From contig NC_083602.1 of the NCBI RefSeq assembly GCF_029168945.1, forward strand, positions 29,003,323-29,067,322: 64,000 nucleotides of DNA. The letters are read 5' to 3'. Positions 25,917-38,084 of the stretch are shown one piece after another. The translations under genes and the position numbers were made by a program. The notes beneath the pieces are model-generated. The model was not told the origin of the DNA, ran no database searches, and saw only the letters and a list, made by a program, of their open reading frames with translations. Every line of letters starts with the position of its first letter. Position 1 is the stretch's first letter. Source of the DNA: Cannabis sativa (lineage: Eukaryota; Streptophyta; Magnoliopsida; Rosales; Cannabaceae).

Positions 25917-25958
25917 CTGTTCATTTAATATAAAATGCATTTCCAGCTCAAAAAAAAA

Positions 25959-25975
25959 ACTATACAAATTAATTG
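25959..25975. repeat. Right TSD of LINE-A (actatacaaattaattg)
   Basis: Identical to 20049-20065, directly after the A-tail. Confidence 0.95.
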
Positions 25976-26130
25976 TTCAAAATTTAATTATCTTATTCTT
26001 TTAATTGTTCAATTCCAACCGTGTTTGACAAGTTGATTTGAACAATTTTTTAAATTTTCTGAATTTTATGCTCAGTCCTAATTTCTGTTTTCATTATTTT
26101 AAGAAAAATTGTAACTTCTAAAAAGATATA

Positions 26131-26145
26131 ACAATTGCAAAAAAA
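26131..26145. repeat. Left TSD of LINE-B (acaattgcaaaaaa)
   Basis: The 14-bp sequence acaattgcaaaaaa recurs at 61319-61332, directly after the A-rich end of the RNase H part of the same LINE, 35 kb away. It marks the outer limits of the nest. Confidence 0.8.
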
Positions 26146-26412
26146 TAAAAATAAAAAATTTGGTCAGAACTCCTCTTTTATTTTTTTATTTTGAGTTTTT
26201 GAAGTAAAATAAAATAAATTACATGCATATACGTCTTGTGTTTTAACATAGTTTGAATAAGTTTTGTCTTTGTTCTATTTGTTTGCCTCTAGTTATTTGT
26301 CACATGACGTTTGTGAATGTTTCTGATCAAAATATGGATATGCATTATGCAAAAAATGACTTTATGGATGAGAATGATAGAAGATTACTCATCGATGATG
26401 GAGAAGGAAAAA

Positions 26413-27548
26413 TATAGATGATCGATAGTGTTTAGTTGGTCGTTTCTCACTAAAAGAAGCATAGACTTTCAGGCCATGCAACATAAAATGGCATCGTTTT
26501 GGCAACCTGAGAGAGGTACGTATGCTAAAGAATTGAATCCAAATCATTTTCTCTTCCAATTCTATCGTGAAATCGACATTGAAAGAGTTATTGAAGGGAG
26601 TCTATGGACCTTTGATCGTGTCCCTTTAATCTTTGAGCGTGTGAAACTAGGAATAAACTCGCATCAAGTGGTTCTGAATAAACTCAATATCTGGATTCAA
26701 CTCCACGATATGTCCTCAGGATTTATGTCCGAGAGCACGATTTGTAATGTGGTCAATTATGTGGGAAAGTTTGTTAAATCTGATCCTAACAACTTCACTG
26801 GTGTTTGGCAAGACTATCTTCCGGTATTCACCCCTATTAATATTGAAAAACTTTTGAAAAGAAAGATGCAATTGGAGAAAAAGAATGGGCAAACATGTTT
26901 GGTTCAGTTTAAGTATGAGGACTTGCCAATATTTTTGCTTTATATGTGGTGTCTTAGGCCACTCGGAACGTTTTTGTGAGTGTTTGTTTGATACACCACC
27001 ATAATTAATTCAGAAACACTATGATCTCTCTTTAAAAGCAGCACCACAAATATGACAGCACACTATTGGGGGCCCTTGGCTTCCGGCAACCACAAATGGT
27101 GGTTCAGGTTCTGAGGCTGGGTTGACTAGTGGAAGATTACAGATTAATGGCGAGGAGCTATCACAAGAATTGGCCACGATTTCAGTTGACTTTTTTGGAC
27201 AATAATACAATAATTCATGTTTATTCTAATCAAGCTATTACAACACAATCAATAGATGGTGTAGTAAATGCTTTAAAAGGAAATGTTATGATTACTAAAG
27301 GAAATTTTGCTTTAATTATCTCTAAAGTCAAAAGGAGAAGAACTCAAGTGGAAGGGTATGATGTTGGGCTTATGGAAGAGCAGCCTATGAACGGGGACTA
27401 TGGACAGTTTGGGCCTGGGAGTGTTGGGCTTAGTGGTAAGAACATCATTGAGGGAGATGATGATGTCATTACGGTATCTAAAGTGGGCATTAATCTAACA
27501 AACTTATATGGGACGGGTTCTGTTTCTCAGGCCTGCCAAGCATTATGA
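26413..27548 (+). pseudogene. LINE-B ORF1 remnant (DUF4283)
   Basis: A DUF4283-type segment is open at 26428-26979 (FQAMQHKMASFWQPERG, LFQFYREIDIERVIEG, WIQLHDMSSGFMS). It ends before the zinc knuckle, which is blurred by stops and frame changes (ICCHICGAAF can be read antisense at 27030 and is a coincidence). A second open part at 27129-27548 ends SQACQAL. Its TGA overlaps the ATG of ORF2 (ATGA at 27545-27548), as in LINE-A. Confidence 0.8.
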
Positions 27549-30500
27549 ATATCTTGTGCTAGAATTGTTGGGGACTTGGGAACCAACGGATTGTTCAATT
27601 CTTTAATTAGGTTATTTCTCATAAAAAAAAAACCCAATTTTGTCATTTTATGTAAGACCAAGTGTGGTAAAAATAGAGTGGAATGGGTGGGTCATTTGTT
27701 GGGCTTTGAGGGTATCTCTGTGGTCAAGGTCAAAGGACATAGAGGGGGTCTTACAATGTTATGGAAGAAGGAAAATGATGGTACGTTGTTGGGCTTTTCT
27801 CACAATAATATTGACATGAGAGTAGTTATGGGAGATGGTGTTAATTGGAGACTTACGGGCCTCTATAGAGAACCCAATCGAAGCCGTAGGTCCCAAACTT
27901 GGAATCTCTTGAAGCTTCTTGCTCGTGAGTCGTCTCTCCCACGGTGTGTAATAGGTGATATTAACAATGTGTTGAGTCAAGATGATAAATAGGAGGTCAT
28001 CCTTACCCGAGATGACTTTTTGATGGTTTCCAAGAATGTCTTTCAGAATGTAGTTTAGAGGATATGGAACTATTAGGGAATCCCTTCACTTGGGAAAGGA
28101 GTCGGAGTACTGATACATGGGTGGAAATTTGTCTGGGCAGGGCATTAATCACGAACTCTTGGCCTGCAATCTTCCTGGGAGCAAAACTATTGAACCTCAA
28201 AACTTCTTGGAACCAATGGCTGACTAAAACTTTATCCCTGTCATCGTTTTTGCTTTGAGAACGCTTGGTTAAAAGAACCAATGTGTTTTCAAATAGTCAA
28301 GGACTGTTGGGAAACCAACAACAATATGGGAATCTCAAATTCATTGAAATTATGTGCCTCAACTCTTTTGCAATGGGGGAAGGAGATTATTGGAAATTTC
28401 AAAAGTAGAATTAAAAAATGTAAGGACCAGTTGAAGTTTCTCAAAGGTAAACGTGGCAATGACTCTAATCAACTGTATGCTGATGTGAAAAAAACATTTA
28501 TTTGAGATTTTAGATCAAAGGAAAACATTTTGGAAGCAAAGAGCCAGATAATTTTGGCTCAAAGGAGGAGATAAAAACAATAAGTACTTCCATTTATGTG
28601 CAAGTAAACGTAAAATGCCATAATCAAATATCCAAGCTTAAGGATGATCATGAGAATTGGGTGGATTGGGATAATGGTTTATCCTCTGTTATGGGTAACT
28701 ATTTTTCCTCTATTTTTGTTGCCTCAAACACCACCTGTCAAGAAGTTATTGATAGTATAACAAGTGTAATCCCTTATTTGGCAAACATGGAGTTTTTGAG
28801 ACCTGTTTTAGAGGAGGAAGTCAAGAAAGCAGTCTTCCAAATGCATCTTGATAAAAGCCTAGGGCCAGACGGTATGACCCCGACATTTTACCAAAAGTGT
28901 TGGACCATTGTCAAAAAGGATGTGGTGTGGCTGTTGCAACATTTTTTTTTGAGCCCGGTTCCTTTGGGAATGGGTGTGGGGATGCAAATGTGGTCCTAAT
29001 TCCAAAGAAGAAAAACCCACAATATATGAAGGATTCGAGACCAATTTCTCCTTGTAATGTCTTATACAAAGTGGTGACTAAGGTAATAATAAATAGAATG
29101 AAGCCCTTCATGGATTTGATCATTTTAGACTCACAAAGTGCCTTCACTTTGGGACGTCTAATCTCTGATAACGTGATGGTTTCCTTCGAAGTACTACATT
29201 ATTTGAATGTCCTTTTTGGAAGCTATGTTGTGCAAGATGGGTTTCTCTGAGCATTGGATCCACCTGATTATGGTTTGTGTTTCTACAACCAAGTATAAAC
29301 TCGTTCATGGTAACCATGAGGTGGGGCCAATTTTTCCAACCCGGGGAATTAGACAAGGTGATCCGCTGTCGCCATACTTAATAATTATTTATGTGGAGGG
29401 TCTTTCAGTCTTACTTCAAAAGTATGAGCATAATAGGTGGATTCATGCGTGTGAGGTAGCTAATGAAGCTCTAAGAGTTTCTCACATGCTCTTCACAGAT
29501 GATAGTTATCTCTATTGCAAAGCCACAACTCAAGAAACTCCACGAATTCAAGAATTATTGAGGAAGTTTGAAATGGATTCAAATCAAAAAGTTGATTTTG
29601 TAAAATTGTCGATCTTCTTTAGCACTAATACTGATGCTATTTTGTAAAATCATATTTGTTACATTCTTGAAATGGCTGCTGCTGAGGAGGGGAGCTTTTA
29701 TCTGGGTCTTCCAAGCACTATGACTCGAAACAAGTCTGTAGTGCTAGAATATCTTTGGAAAAAAGTCAGGAATCGATTGAAGACTTGGGAAGGAAAATTC
29801 CTCTCAAAAGGTGGTAAAGAAGTTCTCATTAAATCTCTGGTACAAGCTCTTCCTAGTTACGGAATGAACATTTTTTGTTACCTTTAGAGATTAGTAGAGA
29901 CATTGAGCAACTGATAATAAAGTTTCGGTGGTAATCCTCTAAAGGTGATCGTGAAGGGATTCATTGGTTGGCTTGGAAAAGACTATGTAAGCACAAAAGA
30001 GGAGGTGGAATGGGTTTTAACATATCTCTTTTAGGCAAGCAAGGTTGGAGGCTCTTAACAAGAGCAAATTCCTTATCTTCGAGAGTGTTTAAGGCTCAAT
30101 ATTACCTAAATGGTAACTTTTTGAATGCTCAAATCGGATCTAATCCTAGTTTCATTTGGAGAAGTATTTTAGAAACCCAAAGCTTAGTGCGGAAAGGTGT
30201 CTGCTGGTTTTCTGGTGATGGCTGTAACATCCTAGTTCTTGGGGAGTCGTGGCTTCCTGATGTGGAGAACGCACAGGCTGTATCATATCATCTTGGCCTT
30301 GTTAATACTCGGGTCTACAATTTAATGAAATAAAAGGAGCTCGGTCGAGATGACGATCTGCTACACGATCTCTTTATTGAAAGAGGTTGGAAGCTAATTA
30401 AAAGTATACCATTGCTGTTGGTTTCAGCATGGAATCATTATATTTGGTCAAAGGAAAATGCAGGCATTTACTCAGTCAAGAGTGCCTATACCTTACACTA

Positions 30501-30801
30501 GAGATTAAAAGGACAATGGTGTGGAGATGTTGATTCAAATTTCTGGCCCATTTTATGGAGTTTAAAACTGCCTTCTAAGATTCAGAACATGTTTTGTCAT
30601 GCCTGTACAACTTTTCTTTCTACAATGGTTCAGTTACGAACCAAGCATGTTTTGGTTAGCCCTTCTTGACCTCTTTGCCGAGAAGAAGATGAATCAATTC
30701 TACATGTTTTAGTCACCTATCAAGTGATTAAAAAATGTTGGGAAAGGGTGGGCATAGGTACTGCTATATCTGCAGGAAGCTTGTTCTTTGAATGGTGCAC
30801 G
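27545..30801 (+). pseudogene. LINE-B ORF2 remnant: endonuclease and reverse transcriptase
   Basis: Many frameshifts and stops are present. Recognisable parts are a stop six codons after the ATG, endonuclease motifs (ILCKTKCGKN, KGHRGGLTMLW, CVIGDINNVL, NPFTWERSRSTDTW), then RT motifs (DKSLGPDGMTPTFYQKCW at 28850, [37 protein letters not shown] at 29338, MLFTDDSYLY at 29488, where the YADD-type motif reads FTDD), and a zf-RVT-like region near 30550-30780. The sequence then runs into the LTR at 30802. Confidence 0.88.
30797..30801. repeat. Left TSD of the old family-1 LTR (gcacg)
   Basis: gcacg precedes the LTR start; gtacg (60621-60625) follows its end. There is one mismatch, and both flanks are LINE-B coding sequence. 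Confidence 0.7.
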
Positions 30802-31240
30802 TGTTGGGATTTTATGCCCTAAATAAAACCTATTTCAGTGTAATCTTATTTGTTATTAATTAAAAATTAGAAGTCATTTATGTTTACATGTATTATTCAT
30901 GTTTATTGTTTAATATACAATTTTTGTTAAATCTAGAACATATAGTTATTCACAATTACAGTGATGTCAATACAGTGGAAGATAATTGTGATTACATGCT
31001 TCAAAATTTTATGTCCCATGATTCATTAGTGTACTGGATTTACACTAATGTGATAGTCAACGATAAAGTTTATTTACACCATGGATAAGTGTTATGTTCT
31101 TTCCAGGACATTGACAAAGTATGCTAGTATCGGATGATGGAGTATACATTGGACTGTGACGGATATTGATCTTAGTAAAGATATTATAATCTTACCATTG
31201 TATCTTTCAAAGTCAATATCATTGATTGATCTTAGTAAAG
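30802..31240 (+). mobile_element. Old family-1 LTR, left part (host of the Sirevirus)
   Basis: It starts tgttgggattttatgccc and follows the family-1 LTR for about 440 bp. It then stops at an atypical junction with Sirevirus internal sequence (ttagtaaag joined to gtgttcgg). The right part is at 59625-60620. About 410 bp of LTR between the two parts is missing compared with the copy at 32002. Confidence 0.88.
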
Positions 31241-32001
31241 GTGTTCGGTTATCTCTCTGGTGATAATGAAATTGAACTCTCCGACACCATGCATATGTCT
31301 CAACTCACCTATCAACATGCTGCTCTCATGAGGTTTGCCCTATCCAATTGGTTTCCTTGCTCCAATCCGGTAAATGTTTCAAATGAACTTGCTTTCTTTT
31401 TGTATAAAGTTTCAATTGGTGCTAAAATTGATTTGGCTGACATGATTTGGGAGCAAATTGTTTCACTTCGAAAGGGTAAGAAACCTAGGCTCAATCTCAT
31501 TTTTCCTCACTTAATCTATAAAATTTTATCTGATCAAGAGGAATTGATTCTTGAGAATGAATCAATAGAGATGCCTGCTGTTGGACCCACTTTCAAAATT
31601 CCTGAGAAGCCTCCTCAAGGAAAAGCTGCTCAAAGAAAGGCTCGGTCTGCTTCCCCTGGTCTTACAAATGATCCTGCTGCTGCATCTGCTTCAACTTCTG
31701 CTTCTACAGAAATGGCAGAATTCAATTTGCGTTTGGGAAGAATGGAGACTAGTCAGGCCCTACTTCTTAGGAAGATGGACAGCATCATGAAATACTTCCG
31801 ACCCAATGATGATGAATAAGTGGTTCAATCTTCTATCTTTTGCTTTTTATTAATGTTTATTTGAACTTATGACTTTGTCCATGTTTGTTTTGGTTATCTT
31901 TGGCTCCTTGATAGACAAAAAGGGAGAGTAGTATTATTTTTTTGGATTCATTAAACTCTTTGTTACAACTCTGGACCCTTGGTTTTAGGGGGAGTTGCTT
32001 G
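31241..32001 (+). mobile_element. Truncated second copy of the Sirevirus 3' internal region, part 1
   Basis: By eye this matches 55553-56313 base for base and includes the 3' half of the envelope-like ORF (open to the TAA at 31819). It lacks everything 5' of this point. The young family-1 element is inserted after gcttg (31997-32001), and the copy continues at 42251. Confidence 0.93.
31997..32001. repeat. Left TSD of the young family-1 element (gcttg)
   Basis: gcttg recurs at 42246-42250. The uninterrupted paralogous site at 56309-56313 shows a single gcttg, which proves the duplication. Confidence 0.97.
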
Positions 32002-33908
32002 TGTTGGGTTTTATGCCCTAAATAAAACTCATTTCAATATAATCAGATTTACTTATTAATATAGATCAGAAATAACATTTAATGTTGCATGGTTCACATG
32101 ATTTATTTCATGATTATATGTACATAATGTATAAATTCATCTGAAACCCTTTTCACATACTTGATCCTGTTTATTGTGCCGGCTATACATTGGAAAGTAA
32201 ACATGACTATGTGAATAAAGTTTCCTAGATTTATCAGACATAGGGTTTTACTGATATGATAATCTACAACAGAGTTTACTTGCATTTGGAGAAGTGCTAT
32301 GTTCTTTGCAGAGCATTGGTTAAAGTAAAGCTCAGGTTGGATGCATGGAGTATGCATCGGAAGGGACCGATATTGAACTTTGACTTAGATTTATTAAACT
32401 TACCGTAAAATCTATTCAAGTCAATATCGCCAAGTTGATCCTAGATCAAATGTTCTTAATCCTGTTATGATTAGGCTCAATCTTGAAAGGCTATTCATGT
32501 TCTTTGATTTGTTAGTTAAGCCTACTTTTAGGTCAGGGTGATACGTACATTTTGGGAACACGGTAGTGCAATTGAGTGGGAGCGCTATCATAAACATGGA
32601 ATCTATAGCTTCTATCTGGCGAATAGTAAGCAAAGGATGATCTCCTTCGAGCTTGACCAAACGAAAATAAATGGTGGAGTACTCATTTCACATAAGCTGA
32701 AATATCATTTATACGGGGTCAAGTGTTTTAAGGAATAAATACATTGTAGGGTGTAACGGTAATTTAATCCCTTTACAGTGTAGATCATTCATATAGAGGA
32801 TCATTGATCACATTAGGATTATAACAATGGATAACTAATGATGTGTCTATATGGTGGAACATATAGAGCATTCTATATACTGAGAGTGCAATTCTAAGTT
32901 CTATGCGTGGATTCAACGAAGAATTAATAAGTTAGTGAATTTTAGTGCTAAATTCTTGATCTACTTATTGGAAGCTCGGTTATATAGACCCATGGTCCCC
33001 CCACTAGTTGAGATAATATTGCTTGTAAGACTCATGTAATTGGTTTTGATTAATCAATTATAATTCTCAAATTAGACTATGTCTATTTGTGAATTTTTCA
33101 CTAAGTAAGGGCGAAATTGTAAAGAAAGAGTTTATAGGGGCATATTTGTTAATTATGATACTTTGTATGGTTCAATTAATAAATATGATAAATGACAATA
33201 TTATTTAATAATTATTTATAGTTATTAAATAGTTAGAATTGGCATTTAAATGGTTGAATTAGAAAATTGGCGTTTTTGAGAAAATCAGATGCAGAAAAGG
33301 TAAAACTGCAAAATTGCAAAAAGTGAGGCCCAAATCCACTAGTATAGGGCCTGCCACTTTTGTAGGAAATTTAAACTGATATTTTCATTATTTTAATGCC
33401 AAATAATTCAAACCTAACCCTAGTGGAATGCTATAAATAGATAGTGAAGGCTTCAGGAAAATTACACTAAAATTTCACACTTAAATTTTCTATTTTTCCT
33501 TCAGAGAAAAACCTGAGCCTTTCTCTCTCCCTATCTTTAGCTGCCACTTCTTCTTTCTCTTCCCTCTTGAATTTCGAAATCCTTAGTGTATGAGTAGTGC
33601 CCACACACAGCAAGTGATACCTCAATCATAGTGAGGAAGATCGTGAAGAAAGATCATCAGCAAAGGAGATTCAGCATCAAAGATTCAGAGAAAGAGATCC
33701 AGGTTCAGATATTGATAATGCTCTGCTACAGAAAGGAATCAAGGGCTAGATATCTGAACGGAAGGAGTCATTATATTCCGCTGCACCCAATGTAAGGTTT
33801 CCTAAACTTTATATGTGTTTATTTCATCGTTTTAGAAAGTTCATATTTAGGGTGTTAATAAACATACTTGTGAGTAGATCTAAGATCCTGGTAAAATAAT
33901 TTCCAACA
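32002..33908 (+). mobile_element. 5' LTR of the young family-1 element
   Basis: It starts tgttgg and ends ccaaca. Differences from the 3' LTR were noted near 32062, 32179-32182, 32307, 32665, 33315 and 33648. Short ORFs are present identically in both LTRs and are not genes. Confidence 0.96.
33432..33439 (+). promoter_or_regulatory. TATA box of the family-1 5' LTR
   Basis: TATAAATA lies at a position conserved in all family-1 LTR copies that reach this point, about 475 bases upstream of the LTR end. Transcription probably begins about 30 bases downstream. Confidence 0.65.
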
Positions 33909-33910
33909 AC

Positions 33911-33927
33911 TGGTATCAGAGCCATGG
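33911..33927 (+). other. Primer binding site, initiator tRNA-Met type
   Basis: tggtatcagagccatgg lies two bases after the 5' LTR and is identical to the PBS at 1015-1031 (minus). Confidence 0.95.
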
Positions 33928-36900
33928 TAATTGATTTACTTGCAAGAAATTTGGACTTTAAAACGATTGTTTGTATGTTCTTTGGATGGTATCATGTTGT
34001 ATTGAGTGTTATTTGATGATTGATTGATGTTTGTGAAATTTTCGTGAAAAATAATTGCGATTTTATCTCTGGAATTATTTTTATTGGATAGTATGGAAAA
34101 AATTAAGCAAGTTAGCCTTTTACAGAACTTAATTTGGATTTTATTTGAATTAGTTATGATTTTTTGAAGATTTGGAAAAATCGGGGCTGTGCTGATTTTT
34201 TCCTGCGATCGCAAATCTGCCGTACAGTTTCGAATTTTTTTATTTTTCTTCGATTTTTCATGCTTTTTCATGGAATTAACTTCCAATTTTTTGTATAGTT
34301 TTGTATTTATACTATTACTATTCCTAATTCAATTCTAATTATCATTTTGAATTAATTTAATATTTTTTAAATTTAATTCAAGATATTAGTGTAATTTGAA
34401 TTTGAATAGAATTAGTATCTATCTTCTTGCTTAAAAATCTATCTTATTTTTAAATTTGATTATATCTTTTTTTTTTTTTTTTAATTTAAGGTCAGATTTT
34501 ATAAGATATTTATAAAATCTTTTAAGATATTTTTAATTATATCTTATCTTTTAAGATTTTTTTTTTTAAATCAAATCTTTTTAGATATTTTGACCTTATT
34601 TAAATTTAAAATAAGATATTTATAATCATGTAATTTTAAATAGATATAAGATATTATGCTAACTTTTAAATTTTGTTATTTTATTTATTTAAATTAAATT
34701 TAAAATCTGAAAAGATATTTCATTTATCTTTTCTAATTTTTATTTAATTTTTATTTTTAAAATAACATTTAATTTTTAAAAGTAGTTAGCAAATTTTTTG
34801 AAATGAAATTTAGGTTGGTTGAAACCTAATTTTTCAAAAATTGTAGGTTTAATTTTAAATTTAAATTTTTTAAATTTTCGAATTTTTTTTATTTTTTTAA
34901 ATTTTCGAAAAATAAATATTTTATTTATTTAATTAATTATTTCGAAATTAATTATTTAATTTAAAATTAAATAAATCCCACATCCAACTATCCAGCTAAC
35001 CTTGTTGCAGGAGTATGTGTTTTAGCTTATGTGTAAGTTTTTAAAACCTATTATTACTTGATTGCAAATAGCCATGGTTACCTTTTGCCAGATCTAATGA
35101 TCTGATGGCTCCCTTGGTCAAGATAATAATTTGTAACAGGTATATTTACAATCTTCTTTCATCTGTGTATGACCTAGCAACATGATAGGACCCATCCAAA
35201 GTGTGCCTGTGTGAGCCTATGTGTTTAATTTTATTATAGATGCATATAGGTTAATGTTGCTAAAATAAATTATCATAGTTATTGATAGAATTTATTTAGG
35301 CCCATTTAGTTTTTGGGCCTATTCAATTAATAACAGTTGTTCTTATTAAGGTTAAATTCCTCTCTTTTGGGCCTTGTGTGAGAGTTGGGAGCCATAGAAG
35401 TGGGTACGACATACTGAACCCAGCACTCCCTCACACAAACCACCCCAATTGTGAAGGCCCATTTGCCTGATTTGAATGACTGTACTAGGTTAATTACACT
35501 GGTTTAACCTAATTAAAATTGATTAGCAACATAATTAATTTCATTTATTTTGAAATTAATTTAGAAAATCATAGTTTAAAGAATTTTATATTCTAAGCTA
35601 AACTATATGTATTTTCTTGTATTTAATTAAATATAGAATTATAACCATCTAGATTCTTTCTGGAACTTAATTTAAATTTTTCATTAAATATTCCTATTTA
35701 AGTTGATATTTAGTTATCTTCAACTAACCAACTTAAATCTGAATATCTTTTGAATTCAAAATTTCAAAATTAAGTTGAGGAATTTTAGGCATTGGTTATT
35801 AAGATTCTTTAGATATTTTTTAAGTTAATATCTTTTCGAATATTAACTTAAAATGGAATATTTTCAAATTAAGTGGTTACAACTTAATTTTTGATATTTA
35901 ATTAAATTTAAATTTGAAAAATATTTAAGTTCTAGATTTTTTCTAATAAAACTTAAATTAGATATTTTTTCAAATTTTGTGGAAAAGATACTTAGTCAAA
36001 TAAGATATTTTCTAGATAGTTATTTCTAGACTACTTATTATTTCTAATATTAAATAGGAAAATATTATAAATTGTGAAATTAATTATTTAATTAATTTTG
36101 GTACAATTTATTTTAAGTATATTTTTCCTAGTATTAAACTAGAGATTAATAATTAAGCCTTCTCTACACTTAATTATTTATTTCTTGAATTTAATACATT
36201 TAATTAATTTGAAAATTAAATATCTAAGTTGATTTTTATCATCATACTTAAATATTTCTTTTTTCATGACATTTAATTAAATAGAAAATTATTTTTAGTT
36301 GAAATTTATTTTTTCAACTAAATTTAAATAATTTTCAAAATATTTTTTTTATTTTATTAATCAATTTTCGAAATTGCATTTCTTAAATGCTAGAATTTCG
36401 AATTTTATCTTGAAAAATAGATTAAGTTGTAAATTAATTATTTATTTTAATTAATTCTTGGATCAACTTAAATCAATGATTTTTTCATTTATTGATTAAT
36501 TTAATATAAATTAAATTAAAGTATATTATTAGAAATTGAATTAATTAGTCAAAGAAAAATCTAGATAGATGATATTTTTGCTTGAAGTATTTTTCTAGTG
36601 TATTTAATTAAATAAAAAATTAATATTTAAGTTGATTTTCATCATCATACTTAAATATTTGAAATTTTTCTTATATATTTAATTAAATAGGAAAATTATA
36701 TTTTTTGTTGTAAATTAATTTTATTAATTAATTTTGGGCCAACATTAAATTAGAATAATTTTTCCAGGATTAATTTTTTATTTTAATATGTATTTTTCGA
36801 AAATTGTATTCTTATATACTTTAATTTTTCGAAATGCAATATATATTTATAGAAAATTAAATTTGAGTTGTAAATTAATTTAAATTAATTTTGTAACAAC

Positions 36901-38080
36901 TTAAATTGAATATTTTTCTAAATATTTATTGGAAATTATTACTAAGATGGAAATAATTCATTTTATTTTCATATCCATCTAAGTAAAATTTATAAATATT
37001 AAATTAAAATTTATATTTAGAATTTTTCATTCTAAATTGGAAATTTTAAATAAATATATATTTAAAATAAATAAATTAAATAAAGAGAATCAAAGAAAAT
37101 ACAACTCACTTTAAATAATGAGCTTGATTATTATTAAGATATTCGATCTCCATTGTTGGTCTTACAAAAGTTAAATGTTTTCAATATAACCTCGAGACGC
37201 TAGACTTCGTCCCCCTATGGATGGTTATTCGTTGAACGCATTTAACACCGTAAGATTTCATTTGATAAGTGTTTTGTAAGTTTTCGTCTCTATTAGACTC
37301 TCCCCTACGGTGACTACTTAGAGATAAACTTATGAAACATGAAACAATGGTAGAGGCTCATGAAATGAGAATAACCTTGACTCTCGCCTACCGGGACAAC
37401 GTTGGATTCTTATTTTGATCGAATAAAAGGTTGCTAGAATGGTTTCTATTTTAGATGAGCTGACAACTCTATTCAATAAATGATGCTTTGACTCTCGCCT
37501 ACCTTAGGGACCTTTGTATCGAGTTTGTTGAAAACCTTGGAAATTATTTAGGATTGTATGCTTTAGTATTTTCACTAGTCATTCCTACTTGCTATATGTT
37601 TATAATTTCTGAATTGTGTATGAATTTATATTGAACCATGTTATTTTCTGTTATTAAGTTGTAGTTTAATTTCGAATCTTCATTGTTGGTCCAACATGTT
37701 TGTTTATCTAATGAGATAAATCCCTAGTGGATTTTCACCATTAGACATACATAATAGTGTAAGATCTCGAAAGATAAGTATTGTATATGCGACATCTAAC
37801 TGTTCATCAATTGATGACACCTTAGACTAGTATTTTTACAATATGAAACAAGAAGATTACATAAATAAGATTACTTTGTCTTTCGCTAATCGAAGCATCG
37901 TTGGATTCTTATTTTAAACGAAATTATCCTAATTCCTCTTAGCTTATTCATTTCGAATTAGCTTTATAACATATCATTGGATGAATGGTCTATAAATCAT
38001 TTCATGTCATTCTATATTTTCTCTTAAGAAATTAAATGACGCATATGATTATAATCCCGAAATTCTATTCCCAATTGATA
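33928..38080 (+). other. Noncoding AT-rich internal leader of the young family-1 element
   Basis: There is no ORF of note. The first 1.1 kb is homologous to 1-1014 (reverse strand). A less AT-rich stretch at 37180-37560 contains two copies of the motif ttgactctcgcctacc, about 120 bp apart (near 37377 and 37491). A related, weaker copy (actttgtctttcgctaatcg) is near 37872. Confidence 0.7.
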
Positions 38081-38084
38081 TAAA

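Larger units (their letters stand above)
20066..25958 (+). mobile_element. LINE-A: near-full-length plant L1 element with RNase H
   Basis: The element is about 5.9 kb between perfect 17-bp TSDs, with a 5' UTR of about 185 bp, ORF1, ORF2 with endonuclease, RT, zf-RVT and RNase H, and a short A-tail (25950-25959). It has a C-run frameshift in ORF1 and, in ORF2, a small frame break near 24000 and two in-frame stops (24906, 25197). It is therefore recent in position but not autonomous in this copy. Confidence 0.95.
26146..30801 (+). mobile_element. LINE-B, 5' part (old L1 element split by the nest)
   Basis: This is the 5' UTR, ORF1 and most of ORF2 of a decayed plant L1. It is cut within the last third of ORF2 at 30801, where a family-1 LTR begins. 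The missing RNase H end is found at 60621-61318 in the same orientation. The two parts add up to about 5.35 kb, the size of a full plant L1. Confidence 0.9.

Noticed and set aside
27019..27210. Minus-strand ORF with a CxxC pair (CCHICGAAF)
   Set aside because: It is antisense to LINE-B ORF1 with no further zinc-site residues.
32103..32738. ORFs repeated identically at 40440-41075
   Set aside because: They are in the two LTRs of the same element, so repetition reflects LTR identity, not gene conservation.
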